Origin: Hyalangium gracile
GTDB lineage: Bacteria > Myxococcota > Myxococcia > Myxococcales > Myxococcaceae
Length of the DNA: 64,000 bases
NCBI RefSeq assembly: GCF_020103725.1
Contig: NZ_JAHXBG010000003.1
Coordinates: 124,001-188,000 of the forward strand
Direction: 5' to 3'
Shown: positions 31,808 to 39,874 of the stretch, one piece after another
Numbering within the stretch: position 1 is the stretch's first letter
Layout of the letters: every line of letters begins with the position of its first letter
The notes under the pieces: generated by a model
Told to the model about the DNA's origin: nothing
The model's input: the letters and a program-made list of their open reading frames with translations, nothing else
Database searches by the model: none
Made by a program: the position numbers and the translations under genes

Positions 31808-34090
31808 ATGGACTTCGCTCGCTTCAAGACCATTCTCACAGCATTCGCTGACAATCCCGCCGAACTCAATATCAGCAAAGGCCAAGTCTTGGTCCAACTC
31901 CGAGATGATCTTATCTCCGCGAGAGTTCATCAAAAAAGCGGCACAATGTGGATCAGCGAGGATGGAGACGGCGAAATCGAGCAACCAGCAGAGCAGTGGC
32001 TGATTAATCGGATTGCTCGCCTACCGCAGCTTGCAGACAGAATCTTGACTTATATACCGGACGAGGCGTCTTTTGTCGCCCCCAGTGGCGTTCTTCTTGA
32101 CCAACTTGAAAGCACCCCAACAGAAGAACTCGTGCAAGTTGATAATGCACTCAGCGCCATTCAGGGTGTACTGGACCGTAGGCCTGCCGGTACGTCATCC
32201 GTCCTTTACCTCACCTCAGACGCAGGCGAAGGCAAAACGACTGTAATCAATCATCTAGCAAGAATACAAGCACAGTCTTTCAAGAACAAGACCTCGGACT
32301 GGCTGTTATTGCCAGTGCCACTGGGAGGAAGACCTTTTCTACGTCTCGACGACGTTATCATCGCCTCTCTTGTCAACCGTCTTCGCTTCCCGCTCCTCTA
32401 CTTCGAAGCATTCCTTGAACTCGTCAAGTTAGGTGTTCTTGTCCCTGCACTAGATGGCTTCGAAGAGATGTTTATCGAGAGCGCCACCGGTGAGGCCATA
32501 TCCAACCTGGGCAGTCTCGTAGAGACGCTTCAGTCCCAGGGAAGTGCACTAATTGCCGCACGCAAAGCATACTTTGAGTATCGAAGCTTCCAGACCCAGG
32601 CTCGACTGTTTGATGCGCTTGGAGCAGGCAATGTCTCTTTTTCAAAGCTCGAATTGCGGCGTTGGGACAAGACGAACTTTCTAGCCTACTGCGACGCCAG
32701 GAAAGTATCGGACGGTCTCAGCATCTATCAAGATGTTGCCGCCAAGTTAGGTTCTGAACACCCGCTACTCACAAGAGCTGTGCTCGCCAGTCGTCTCCTC
32801 GACATAGCAACTGAGCAAGGAGGGAGAGCGAGTCTTCTATCCAAGATAGGCGGGGCACCCGACGACTATTTTGCTCAATTTGTTGGTGCCATTATTGAGC
32901 GTGAAGCCAACACCAAGTGGATCAGCAAGACCACCGACAAGGTCGGAGAAGCGCGCACCCCACTTTTGACAGTAGAAGAGCATCATGAACTACTTTCGAT
33001 GATTGCTCTTGAGATGTGGGAGAACAAAGTTGATGCCCTCAAGACTGATACGCTTGATGTCATTGCAGAGATCTTCTGTGATCGAGCGAAAAAGCCGCCG
33101 CCAGTTGCTAGACAAGTCCAAGAGAGAGTCAAGCAACATGCGCTCATGATTGAGGCTGAAGCGGGAAAAAACTTCTACCGCTTCGACCATGAAGAGTTCC
33201 GAAACTATTTCCTCGGCGAAGCCATTGGTCGCGCGCTGGTTGGAGGGAACGCACTGGAACTTCGCAGAGCGCTCCGAATTGGCGCGTTACCATCAGCCAC
33301 AATCGATACATGCAGCCACTGGATCCTCAAAGTCAACACCGACTGGCAAGCGTCCGTCAGAACAATCCAAGAAGTAGCGTCTTCTGATGGCCCGACCTCA
33401 TTCACACGCGAAAACTGCGGTGGCATTTTCGTAAGAATCGCCAACAACAAAGTACCTTCTGAGCAGGTCTCACTTCGTCACTTTTCTTTCCCTCCAGACA
33501 GCCTTGAACAACGCGCACTCCAAAAGATTGACTTCTCTGAGTGCTACTTTCAACCGACTACTCTAGCAAATACTCATCTCTCAAACTGTCGCTTCACAAA
33601 ATGCGAGTTCGAGAGACTCGACCTCTCAGCCACTCTGAGAATTGACTCCTGCTCTCTTGTTGAGGCAACTGTACGAGCAGTCACACCGATCGACTCGGAT
33701 CTCGCCATCTTTGATCCTAAGCGAGTAGAAGCACTAATCTCCAGCGTAGGCTTTCAATTTCAGCAACAAGCGTCACTAACCGACCCCTCATCGGCAGTTG
33801 ATTTTGACGAAGATGTTGAAGTCTGCCTAAGAGCATTCCGAGCTTTTCTGCGAGCAACTGAAATCAACGAGGACAGCCTCAAGGCCAAAGTAGGCAGGAA
33901 GGCCAATGACTTCACCAGCAGGATCGTCCCTATCCTCCTCAAGAGAGGAATTCTGACGACCGTGACCTATAGGGGTTCAGGCGGCCAACGACGCTTCAAA
34001 CTCTCAGTGCAAATGAGTGCCGTACAACAGGCAGAAGCTTCTTATCCCGATAGCTTTGAGAAGTTTTTGGATGCGCTGGCCCCAAAATAA
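31808..34090 (+). CDS. NACHT-like NTPase with pentapeptide-like repeats
   Basis: A 760-aa STAND-type protein. The NTPase has Walker A DAGEGKTT (138-145) and a NACHT-style Walker B LDGFEE (215-220), with helical regions after it. At about 570-615 a run of pentapeptide-like steps (IDFSECYFQ, ANTHLSNCRFTKCEFERLDL) forms a quadrilateral-helix segment. A winged-helix-like C-terminus follows (LLKRGILTTVTYRGSGGQRRF). NACHT proteins of this design are known bacterial anti-phage sensors. Here the partner is a putative RNase. Composition near half G+C marks it as acquired. No TPR or LRR sensor is visible; the pentapeptide region may be the sensor. Confidence 0.75.
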   Translation: MDFARFKTILTAFADNPAELNISKGQVLVQLRDDLISARVHQKSGTMWISEDGDGEIEQPAEQWLINRIARLPQLADRILTYIPDEASFVAPSGVLLDQLESTPTEELVQVDNALSAIQGVLDRRPAGTSSVLYLTSDAGEGKTTVINHLARIQAQSFKNKTSDWLLLPVPLGGRPFLRLDDVIIASLVNRLRFPLLYFEAFLELVKLGVLVPALDGFEEMFIESATGEAISNLGSLVETLQSQGSALIAARKAYFEYRSFQTQARLFDALGAGNVSFSKLELRRWDKTNFLAYCDARKVSDGLSIYQDVAAKLGSEHPLLTRAVLASRLLDIATEQGGRASLLSKIGGAPDDYFAQFVGAIIEREANTKWISKTTDKVGEARTPLLTVEEHHELLSMIALEMWENKVDALKTDTLDVIAEIFCDRAKKPPPVARQVQERVKQHALMIEAEAGKNFYRFDHEEFRNYFLGEAIGRALVGGNALELRRALRIGALPSATIDTCSHWILKVNTDWQASVRTIQEVASSDGPTSFTRENCGGIFVRIANNKVPSEQVSLRHFSFPPDSLEQRALQKIDFSECYFQPTTLANTHLSNCRFTKCEFERLDLSATLRIDSCSLVEATVRAVTPIDSDLAIFDPKRVEALISSVGFQFQQQASLTDPSSAVDFDEDVEVCLRAFRAFLRATEINEDSLKAKVGRKANDFTSRIVPILLKRGILTTVTYRGSGGQRRFKLSVQMSAVQQAEASYPDSFEKFLDALAPK

Positions 34091-34151
34091 TCGTCAAGTG
34101 AACCGAATCATTCGAGTTCTGCTTCAGCATCGTGAGCAGATTTCCAGATTT

Positions 34152-35564
34152 CTACTTCGGGTCCTCGGGCTCCAGCGGCCGCTCCTCGGGAGGTGGCGGC
34201 TGCGAGGCCGAGGACTTGCGGACGGCCGCGCTGATTCCTTCTCCCAGCGGCGTCTCCTGGCACTCGCAAACGGGTGGCCTCGTCGTCGTTTCCTGGACGA
34301 AGGCGCACGTCAGGGGGCACCCCGGCTGGGTGCCTTCCTCGAAGAGCGAGAGGGCATAGCCTCGCACCGACGAGAGCTTCGCGTAGCACTCCGGCATGGA
34401 TTGGGAGAGAGAGGGCCAGGGGATGCGGTGTTGAGTCGTCGCGCCTCGGCTCGTTGCCATGAAGGTGATCCCGACACTGCAGCCGGGCTGAAGCGGCTTC
34501 CCATCCTCCCCCAGCGGCTCGACGTAGAGCCGGCCGCCCTCGGGCAGGTCCCGGTACACCGTCGCGGACAGGGAGAGCGATCCGTCCTGCTCCCGGCGCG
34601 TGTGCAGCGCGTAGCAGGACTCGTCATCGAAGATCTCCGTACCGGGCCTGGCGCAGCGCTGTCGCTCCCCTGACGCCAGCACTCGGGGCCTTCTCAACAG
34701 GAGCACTCCCGCCTGTGCATCGATGGTTGCTCGGAAGTGGCCCCAGACGTCCGGCCCCAGACGCCCGAGCGAGCTTGGCGAGTTCCATACTCCCGCCTCG
34801 AAGATGATGGGACGCACGCCGACGCCCTCTGTCACCTCCACTGAGTCTACTGGAATGGCTCGCACCGGCATGCCGGCTACCGTCTCCAGTGGGCGCATCC
34901 CCTGCGCCTCCGCAGGCTTCAGTGCGAGCCGGGAGAACGGGTCGCGCGTCGAGAGGACGAAGGGCCCCGTCAGTCGCGCTCCTCCCTGCGTCACCCGAGC
35001 CGCCAGCAGAGGCCAGTCTCCCGTCGGCTCACGGCTCAGTTCCAACAGGTGCGTCTCCTGCGAAGGGTCCGCACCGGCGGCAGAGAGCTCCGCCGTGTAC
35101 GCCTCTCGAGAGCGCGACTCGGTGAACGTCACCTCGCGACGCAGCGGCTCCACCGTGAGCGCGTACGGCGCCAGCACGTCCGCTCCCAGGGTGACGGCAC
35201 AGACCTTCTCGCCCGTGAGCCCCGCCGAGAGCCCCGGCAGCGAGACGTCCCCAACCCGGAGCCCCGTCAGCGGCACCATGGCCCAGTCCTTCATGCCATT
35301 GGGCTCGGGGGCTCGCACCTTGCCCTCGGCCCTCGGGGGCTTTCCTTCGAAGCACGCCGTGGCCACCAGCGAGAGCGGCCGGTCCACATCCAGCAGGACC
35401 GGCACCGGCTTCGCCCCCAGGCTGCCCTCGACCGAGAGCCGCAAGGCCGGCGCCGACAGCAGCGGGAAGGTCCGCCCCGCGAAGCTGCCCGCCTCGGGCG
35501 CAGGCGTCGCGCTCCGGTGACAGCCGGCCAGCAACCCCAGGGCCACGAGGAGCGCGCCGCGCAA
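34152..35564 (-). CDS. Lipoprotein with two retropepsin-like halves
   Basis: A 470-aa lipoprotein (LLAGC lipobox at about 15). The sequence alternates beta-rich segments such as LSVEGSLGAKPVPVLLDVDRP and VCAVTLGADVLAPYALTVEP, which have the look of aspartyl-protease-like (retropepsin) domains, but the D[ST]G motif is changed to DVD. The tail is Cys-rich (GCPLTCAFV, CECQ) and Pro/Glu-rich. Function unknown. It lies 6 nt after the LolA-like gene in the same operon. Confidence 0.6.
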   Translation of the reverse strand: MRGALLVALGLLAGCHRSATPAPEAGSFAGRTFPLLSAPALRLSVEGSLGAKPVPVLLDVDRPLSLVATACFEGKPPRAEGKVRAPEPNGMKDWAMVPLTGLRVGDVSLPGLSAGLTGEKVCAVTLGADVLAPYALTVEPLRREVTFTESRSREAYTAELSAAGADPSQETHLLELSREPTGDWPLLAARVTQGGARLTGPFVLSTRDPFSRLALKPAEAQGMRPLETVAGMPVRAIPVDSVEVTEGVGVRPIIFEAGVWNSPSSLGRLGPDVWGHFRATIDAQAGVLLLRRPRVLASGERQRCARPGTEIFDDESCYALHTRREQDGSLSLSATVYRDLPEGGRLYVEPLGEDGKPLQPGCSVGITFMATSRGATTQHRIPWPSLSQSMPECYAKLSSVRGYALSLFEEGTQPGCPLTCAFVQETTTRPPVCECQETPLGEGISAAVRKSSASQPPPPEERPLEPEDPK

Positions 35565-35570
35565 GTGGAG

Positions 35571-36356
35571 TTACTTCTTCTGCTTGGTGAAGTCGTCGAC
35601 GCGCGTGCCCTCGGGCGGGTTGATCTTGAAGCTGTCCGCCGCGATGCCCACGTTCGTCTTCAGGTCCAGGAAGGCAATCGCGTTCTCGCTACCGTCCGGG
35701 TCCACCACGGTGCTCTTGAGGACCTGAGCCGTCTTGGGGTCCACCTCCAGGCGCACCTGCCTGAAGCGCGGGTCCGGGCTCACCGGGTCGAGCACCATCA
35801 GCGTGCCCTTGCAGTCAGCGCACGTGCCCTGCTTGATGTTGAACTCGTCCGCCAGCCGGCCCTGGCCGAAGAGGAACGTCACCGACGCGGACAGCTTGCT
35901 GGTGTCCACGCTCGCCACCGAGAGGCTCTGCGCCTCCGGGTCGTACGCGTACACCTTGCTCCCCGCCAGCACGAAGGTGCGCGTCGAGGGCTTCTCGTAC
36001 TCCCACCGCATCAGGCCCGGCTTCTTGTACGTCACCGTCCCCGTCGAGGTCTGCGTCCGGCGGAAGGTCTTGTACTTGTAGTCCTGCTTGAATGCCGCCT
36101 TGAAGTCCTCGGTCTTCTCGTAGAAGGCCTGCATCCGCTCCACCAGCGCCTTCACCTCCGGAGCCACGCTCCCCTTGGGCGCCGCGGGAGTCGCCGGCTT
36201 CGCCTCGGGAGCAGCGGCGGTGGCGGGCTTCGTCTCCTTCTTCTCGGCGGCCGGCGCGGGCTTGGACTCGGCGGCCACCGCGGGCTTCTGGGCCGGAGGC
36301 GCCGCGGGCGCCGTCTGCGCGGTCAGCAGGGACACGAGGAAGGTCTCGATGAGCAT
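35571..36356 (-). CDS. LolA-like outer-membrane lipoprotein carrier protein
   Basis: A 261-aa periplasmic protein: signal-like N-terminus, an Ala/Pro/Lys-rich linker of about 50 residues, then the LolA fold (VEVRMQAFYEKTEDFKAAF-like start, KPGLMRWEYEKPSTRTFVLAG, VYAYDPEAQSLSV, TFLFGQGRLADEF, ending with the strand LKTNVGI). LolA carries lipoproteins from the inner to the outer membrane. The extra linker is unusual for LolA. It precedes a lipoprotein gene in a leftward operon. Confidence 0.85.
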   Translation of the reverse strand: MLIETFLVSLLTAQTAPAAPPAQKPAVAAESKPAPAAEKKETKPATAAAPEAKPATPAAPKGSVAPEVKALVERMQAFYEKTEDFKAAFKQDYKYKTFRRTQTSTGTVTYKKPGLMRWEYEKPSTRTFVLAGSKVYAYDPEAQSLSVASVDTSKLSASVTFLFGQGRLADEFNIKQGTCADCKGTLMVLDPVSPDPRFRQVRLEVDPKTAQVLKSTVVDPDGSENAIAFLDLKTNVGIAADSFKINPPEGTRVDDFTKQKK

Positions 36357-36434
36357 GGCGGTGCGATCTCCGAGCGGGCCCCGAAGGCCCGTGATGGCTT
36401 CTATCGCTTCAGACGAGCCCCCAGGCTCGCTGAT

Positions 36435-37115
36435 TCACGGCTGCTTTCCCTTGAAAATCCGCTTCCTTTGCTTGACAGCCAGCACATAGAAGCGCTCGCG
36501 GAGGGCTTGCGCCTCCTCGGCCGTCAGGTCTCCGACCTTCCCCAGGTGCTCCTCCCGCCAGGCAATCGCCCGGCTCACGCACGCCGAGGCCGCCGCCGAG
36601 ATGTTGATGCTCTGGCTGAAGCCGCGCATGGGGATCCAGAACGTCCCGTCCACCCCCGCCAGCACCTCCTCGCTCACCCCGAAGCGCTCGTTGCCGAAGA
36701 TGATCGCCATCTTCGAGTCGAACTTCAGCGAGTAGAGGCTCGTAGCCCCCTCCCGGATGGCCGAGGCGTACAGCGAGAAGCCACGCCCCTTCAGGTGCTC
36801 CCGGCACTCGGCGAAGCTCTTGTACAGCTTCACGTCCAGCCACTTGTCACAGCCCTGCGCCACCCTCGAGTTTGGCAGGAAGGGCGCGTCCGGGTTGATG
36901 ACGACGTGCACCTCCTGCACGCCCATGGCCTCGCAGGTGCGCAGCACCGCCGCCATGTTGAAGCTGTCCTCCAGCCGGTCCAGCACCACCGTGAAGGTCC
37001 GCGTCCGCTGCTCCACCACGCGGTCGATCTTCTCCTTGCGCACCTCGAGCAGCAGCGACTCCGGCTCGACCGGCTTCTGCTCGAAGGGCTCGTAGCGAGG
37101 GCCGCCTCCACTCAT
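36435..37115 (-). CDS. trmH: tRNA (guanosine-2'-O-)-methyltransferase TrmH
   Basis: A 226-aa SPOUT-class enzyme that methylates the ribose of G18 in the D-loop of tRNAs. Motif 1 is VLDRLEDSFNMAAVLRTCEAMG with the conserved Asn/Arg, motif 2 IIFGNERFGVSEEVL and motif 3 IPMRGFSQSINISAAASACVSRAIA. The C-terminal basic tail helps bind tRNA. It lies 4 nt after obgE. A G18 methylase is notable in a genome whose array tRNAs have 3-4 nt D-loops, but this gene is in a standard place. Confidence 0.93.
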   Translation of the reverse strand: MSGGGPRYEPFEQKPVEPESLLLEVRKEKIDRVVEQRTRTFTVVLDRLEDSFNMAAVLRTCEAMGVQEVHVVINPDAPFLPNSRVAQGCDKWLDVKLYKSFAECREHLKGRGFSLYASAIREGATSLYSLKFDSKMAIIFGNERFGVSEEVLAGVDGTFWIPMRGFSQSINISAAASACVSRAIAWREEHLGKVGDLTAEEAQALRERFYVLAVKQRKRIFKGKQP

Positions 37116-37119
37116 CGCG

Positions 37120-38430
37120 CTACGACCTCCGCCCCTTCGCGCGGGCCACCTTCTTCGTCGCCGCCTTCGCCCCCGCTCGTGCCGGCGCCTTCAGGCCCGC
37201 CCCCGACTTCTTCCTCGCCGGAGCCTTCTTCGCGGCCACCTTCTTCGCCGCCGCCTTCTTCGCTGCCGCCTTCTTCGTCGCCGGCTTCTTCAGCGGCACC
37301 TTCCGAGCCGCCGCCTTCTTCGCCGGGGCCTTCTTCGCCGGAGCCTTGACAGCCGCCGCGGCCTTCTTCGGCGGGGCCGCCTTCCTCGCGGGCTTCTCGG
37401 GCGGCTCCACGTGGAGCTTGTCCGACCGGCCCGTGAAGAGCACCTCGGCGGTGACGTCCAGCAGCGCCTGGAGGCCCTCACCCGTGGCGCAGGACACCGG
37501 GAACACCGCCAGCCCTCGCTTGCGCAGGGCCGTCGTGAACGCCTCCAGCTTCTCCCGCCCGTGGGTCAGGTCCAGCTTGTTCGCCGCCACCACCTGCGGC
37601 TTCTTCGACAGCTCCTCGCTGTACTTCTCCAGCTCGCGGTTGAGGATGTCGAAGTCCTTCAGCGGATCGCGGCCCTCGCCCTCCGCCCCCATGTCGATGA
37701 GGTGGATCAGCACCTTGCACCGCTCCACGTGCCGCAGGAACTGGTGCCCCAATCCCACGCCCTCGCTGGCTCCCTCGATCAGCCCGGGGATGTCCGCCAT
37801 CACGAAGGACAGGTTGTCCTTGTACTGGACCATGCCCAGGTTCGGCACCAGCGTGGTGAACGGGTAGTCCGCGATCTTCGGCCGCGCCCGGCTCACCCGA
37901 GAGATCAGCGTGCTCTTGCCCGCGTTCGGGAAGCCCAGCAGCCCCACGTCCGCCAGCAGCTTCAGCTCCAGGATCAGCGTGCGCTCCTCGCCCTTCGTCC
38001 CGTCCTGGGCGAAGCGCGGCGTCTGCCGCGTGGAGGTGGCGAAGTTCATGTTCCCCAACCCTCCGCGCCCACCCTGCGCCGCCACGAAGCGCTGGCCCGG
38101 ATCGCTCAGGTCCGCCAGCAGCTCGCCCGAGTTCGCGTCCCGGATCAGCGTGCCCGCCGGCACCTTGAGGACCAGGTCCTCCGAGGCGCGACCGTTGCAG
38201 TCGCTCCCCATCCCGTTCTCGCCGTTCCTCGCGCGGTGGTGCTGCTGGTAGCGGAAGTCCAGGAGCGTGGTGAGCTGCGGATCCGCCACGAACACCACCG
38301 AGCCCCCGTTCCCGCCGTCCCCTCCGCTGGGGCCGCCGCGCTCGATGAACTTCTCCCGGCGGAAGGCAACCGCGCCGTTGCCGCCGTCACCGGCCTTCAC
38401 GAAGATGCGAACCTCGTCGACGAATTTCAT
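37120..38430 (-). CDS. obgE: GTPase Obg with Lys/Ala-rich tail
   Basis: An essential ribosome-assembly GTPase. The 436-aa protein has the Gly-rich Obg domain (residues 1-157, GGPSGGDGGNGGSVVF), the G domain with G1 GFPNAGKST, G3 DIPGL and the NKLD-type G4 AANKLD, and then about 95 residues of tandem PAKK/AAKK motifs. That tail resembles histone H1 and is probably disordered and RNA/DNA-binding. It follows rplU and rpmA in the conserved order. Confidence 0.95.
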   Translation of the reverse strand: MKFVDEVRIFVKAGDGGNGAVAFRREKFIERGGPSGGDGGNGGSVVFVADPQLTTLLDFRYQQHHRARNGENGMGSDCNGRASEDLVLKVPAGTLIRDANSGELLADLSDPGQRFVAAQGGRGGLGNMNFATSTRQTPRFAQDGTKGEERTLILELKLLADVGLLGFPNAGKSTLISRVSRARPKIADYPFTTLVPNLGMVQYKDNLSFVMADIPGLIEGASEGVGLGHQFLRHVERCKVLIHLIDMGAEGEGRDPLKDFDILNRELEKYSEELSKKPQVVAANKLDLTHGREKLEAFTTALRKRGLAVFPVSCATGEGLQALLDVTAEVLFTGRSDKLHVEPPEKPARKAAPPKKAAAAVKAPAKKAPAKKAAARKVPLKKPATKKAAAKKAAAKKVAAKKAPARKKSGAGLKAPARAGAKAATKKVARAKGRRS

Positions 38431-38547
38431 GGCGATGCCCCTCCCCGCTCACGCGGAACCCGGGTTCGGAAAACGCAGAACGGGCCGCCCTCGTGTCCAG
38501 CCGCCGTCAGGCGCCTGAACCGGGAGCGACCCGCTCGCTTGCAGCAA

Positions 38548-38568
38548 GGCCCGCCCGCAGGCAGGCCC
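38548..38568 (-). terminator. Hairpin between rpmA and obgE
   Basis: A GC-rich hairpin (GGCCTGCC paired with GGCGGGCC by hand) in the 151-nt gap after rpmA, without a T-run on the minus strand. It may attenuate or process the L21-L27-obgE transcript rather than stop it. Confidence 0.4.
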
Positions 38569-38581
38569 GTGGGAGAGCCGA

Positions 38582-38848
38582 CTAGGCGCTCGCCTGGGCC
38601 GGGTAGACCGAGACCTTCTTCCGGTCGCGCCCGAGCCGCTCGTACTTCACCACCCCGTCCACCGTGGAATAGAGCGTGAAGTCACGCCCCAGCTTCACGT
38701 TGGTGCCCGGATGGATGACCGTGCCGAGCTGCCGCACGAGGATGCTCCCCGCCGACACCTCTTCGCCGCCGAACACCTTCACTCCGCGGCGCTGCGCGTT
38801 CGAGTCGCGACCGTTCCGAGACGAACCCTGTCCCTTTTTATGAGCCAT
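38582..38848 (-). CDS. rpmA: Ribosomal protein L27
   Basis: An 88-aa protein with the family's [20 protein letters not shown] start, [20 protein letters not shown] and the C-terminal KVSVYPAQ. It lies beside the peptidyl-transferase centre. There is no cleavable N-terminal extension as in firmicutes. It is 58 nt behind rplU. Confidence 0.97.
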   Translation of the reverse strand: MAHKKGQGSSRNGRDSNAQRRGVKVFGGEEVSAGSILVRQLGTVIHPGTNVKLGRDFTLYSTVDGVVKYERLGRDRKKVSVYPAQASA

Positions 38849-38906
38849 GACACCTGTCCTGCGAGAACCGTGCGCCGTGAGGCGCTCGGGAAGTGTTGAA
38901 CCGGCG

Positions 38907-39215
38907 TTAGCCGGAGATGGAGGTGACCTTGACCTCGGTGTAAGGCTGACGGTGGCCCCGGCGACGCGTCCAGCCCTCCTTCTCCTTGCGGAAGTGGAGG
39001 ACGCGGCGGTGCTTGTCCTGCGCGAGGATCTTCCCCACCACCTTGGCCCCGCCGACGGTCGGCTGCCCGATCTTCGGGGAGTCCGAGCCACCCAGCATGA
39101 GGACATCGTTGAAGGTCACCTCGGTGCCAACATCGCCCGCAACCTTCTCGATGCGGAGGACATCACCCTCGGCAACGCGGTACTGCTTACCGCCCGTGCG
39201 AATGACTGCGTACAT
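38907..39215 (-). CDS. rplU: Ribosomal protein L21
   Basis: A 102-aa protein beginning [18 protein letters not shown] and ending [13 protein letters not shown], with the signature Arg-rich loop. First gene of the leftward rplU-rpmA-obgE-trmH group. It is an older assembly-linked pair with L27. Confidence 0.97.
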   Translation of the reverse strand: MYAVIRTGGKQYRVAEGDVLRIEKVAGDVGTEVTFNDVLMLGGSDSPKIGQPTVGGAKVVGKILAQDKHRRVLHFRKEKEGWTRRRGHRQPYTEVKVTSISG

Positions 39216-39474
39216 CGTAGAACCCTCTGTCGAGTCGGGTTGGGTCAACCCGTGAAAGCCACCGCGCATTTCGGACGGCTGGCCGCCCGAACACGCAAAG
39301 GACGGCCGATCTACGAGAGATGATCGGGCGAGTCAAGGGTATGGAGGGCCGCAGCCCACATCTATACGCTCTCAGACGCCCCCGCCCGCCCGCCCGGTCG
39401 GCTGTCCAGGGAGCATGGACCGACTAGGATGGGCCCCCGCTGTCCCTCTTTCGCACGGTGCAAGGAGTGTCCGG

Positions 39475-39864
39475 ATGAAGCAGTGGGCCTTGGCTGTGGC
39501 GATGGTGTCCGTGGCGCTCACGGGGTGTGGTGGCTCCGAGTGCGAGGACGCCGTGGACACCGGCAAGAGCGTGGCGAAGAAGGCCGAGGCCTGCAGCGAG
39601 TACTCTGAGCTCATCTCCGAGGACTACACCGTCGCCCAATGTGAGGAAGAGATCGAAGGCTGCTCGGACGACGATCAGGAGAAGTTCGAGAAGTGGCTCG
39701 ACTGCATGAACGCTCTTCCCACCTGTACCTCCGGCAGCTCGGAGGACTTCGGCGACGCCGTCTTCCTCTGTTTCTCCAACATGGGAGAGCTGAGCCCGTC
39801 GTGCAGGGTGGTGGAGGCCGAGAGCGCTCAGCGCGCCATCGCGTCCTACCCCGTCTCCCAGTGA
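39475..39864 (+). CDS. Small Cys-rich lipoprotein
   Basis: A 129-aa exported lipoprotein: lipobox ALTGC at residue 21, then an acidic domain with eight conserved-looking Cys (CEDAVD, ACSEYSE, QCEEEIEGC, DCMNALPTC, CFSN, SCR) suited to disulfides. Many such Cys-patterned small lipoproteins occur in myxobacteria; function unknown. The ribosome site CAAGGAG fits the ATG at 39475. It converges on the kinase gene with 10 nt between stops. Confidence 0.75.
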   Translation: MKQWALAVAMVSVALTGCGGSECEDAVDTGKSVAKKAEACSEYSELISEDYTVAQCEEEIEGCSDDDQEKFEKWLDCMNALPTCTSGSSEDFGDAVFLCFSNMGELSPSCRVVEAESAQRAIASYPVSQ

Positions 39865-39874
39865 CTCCCGCCGC

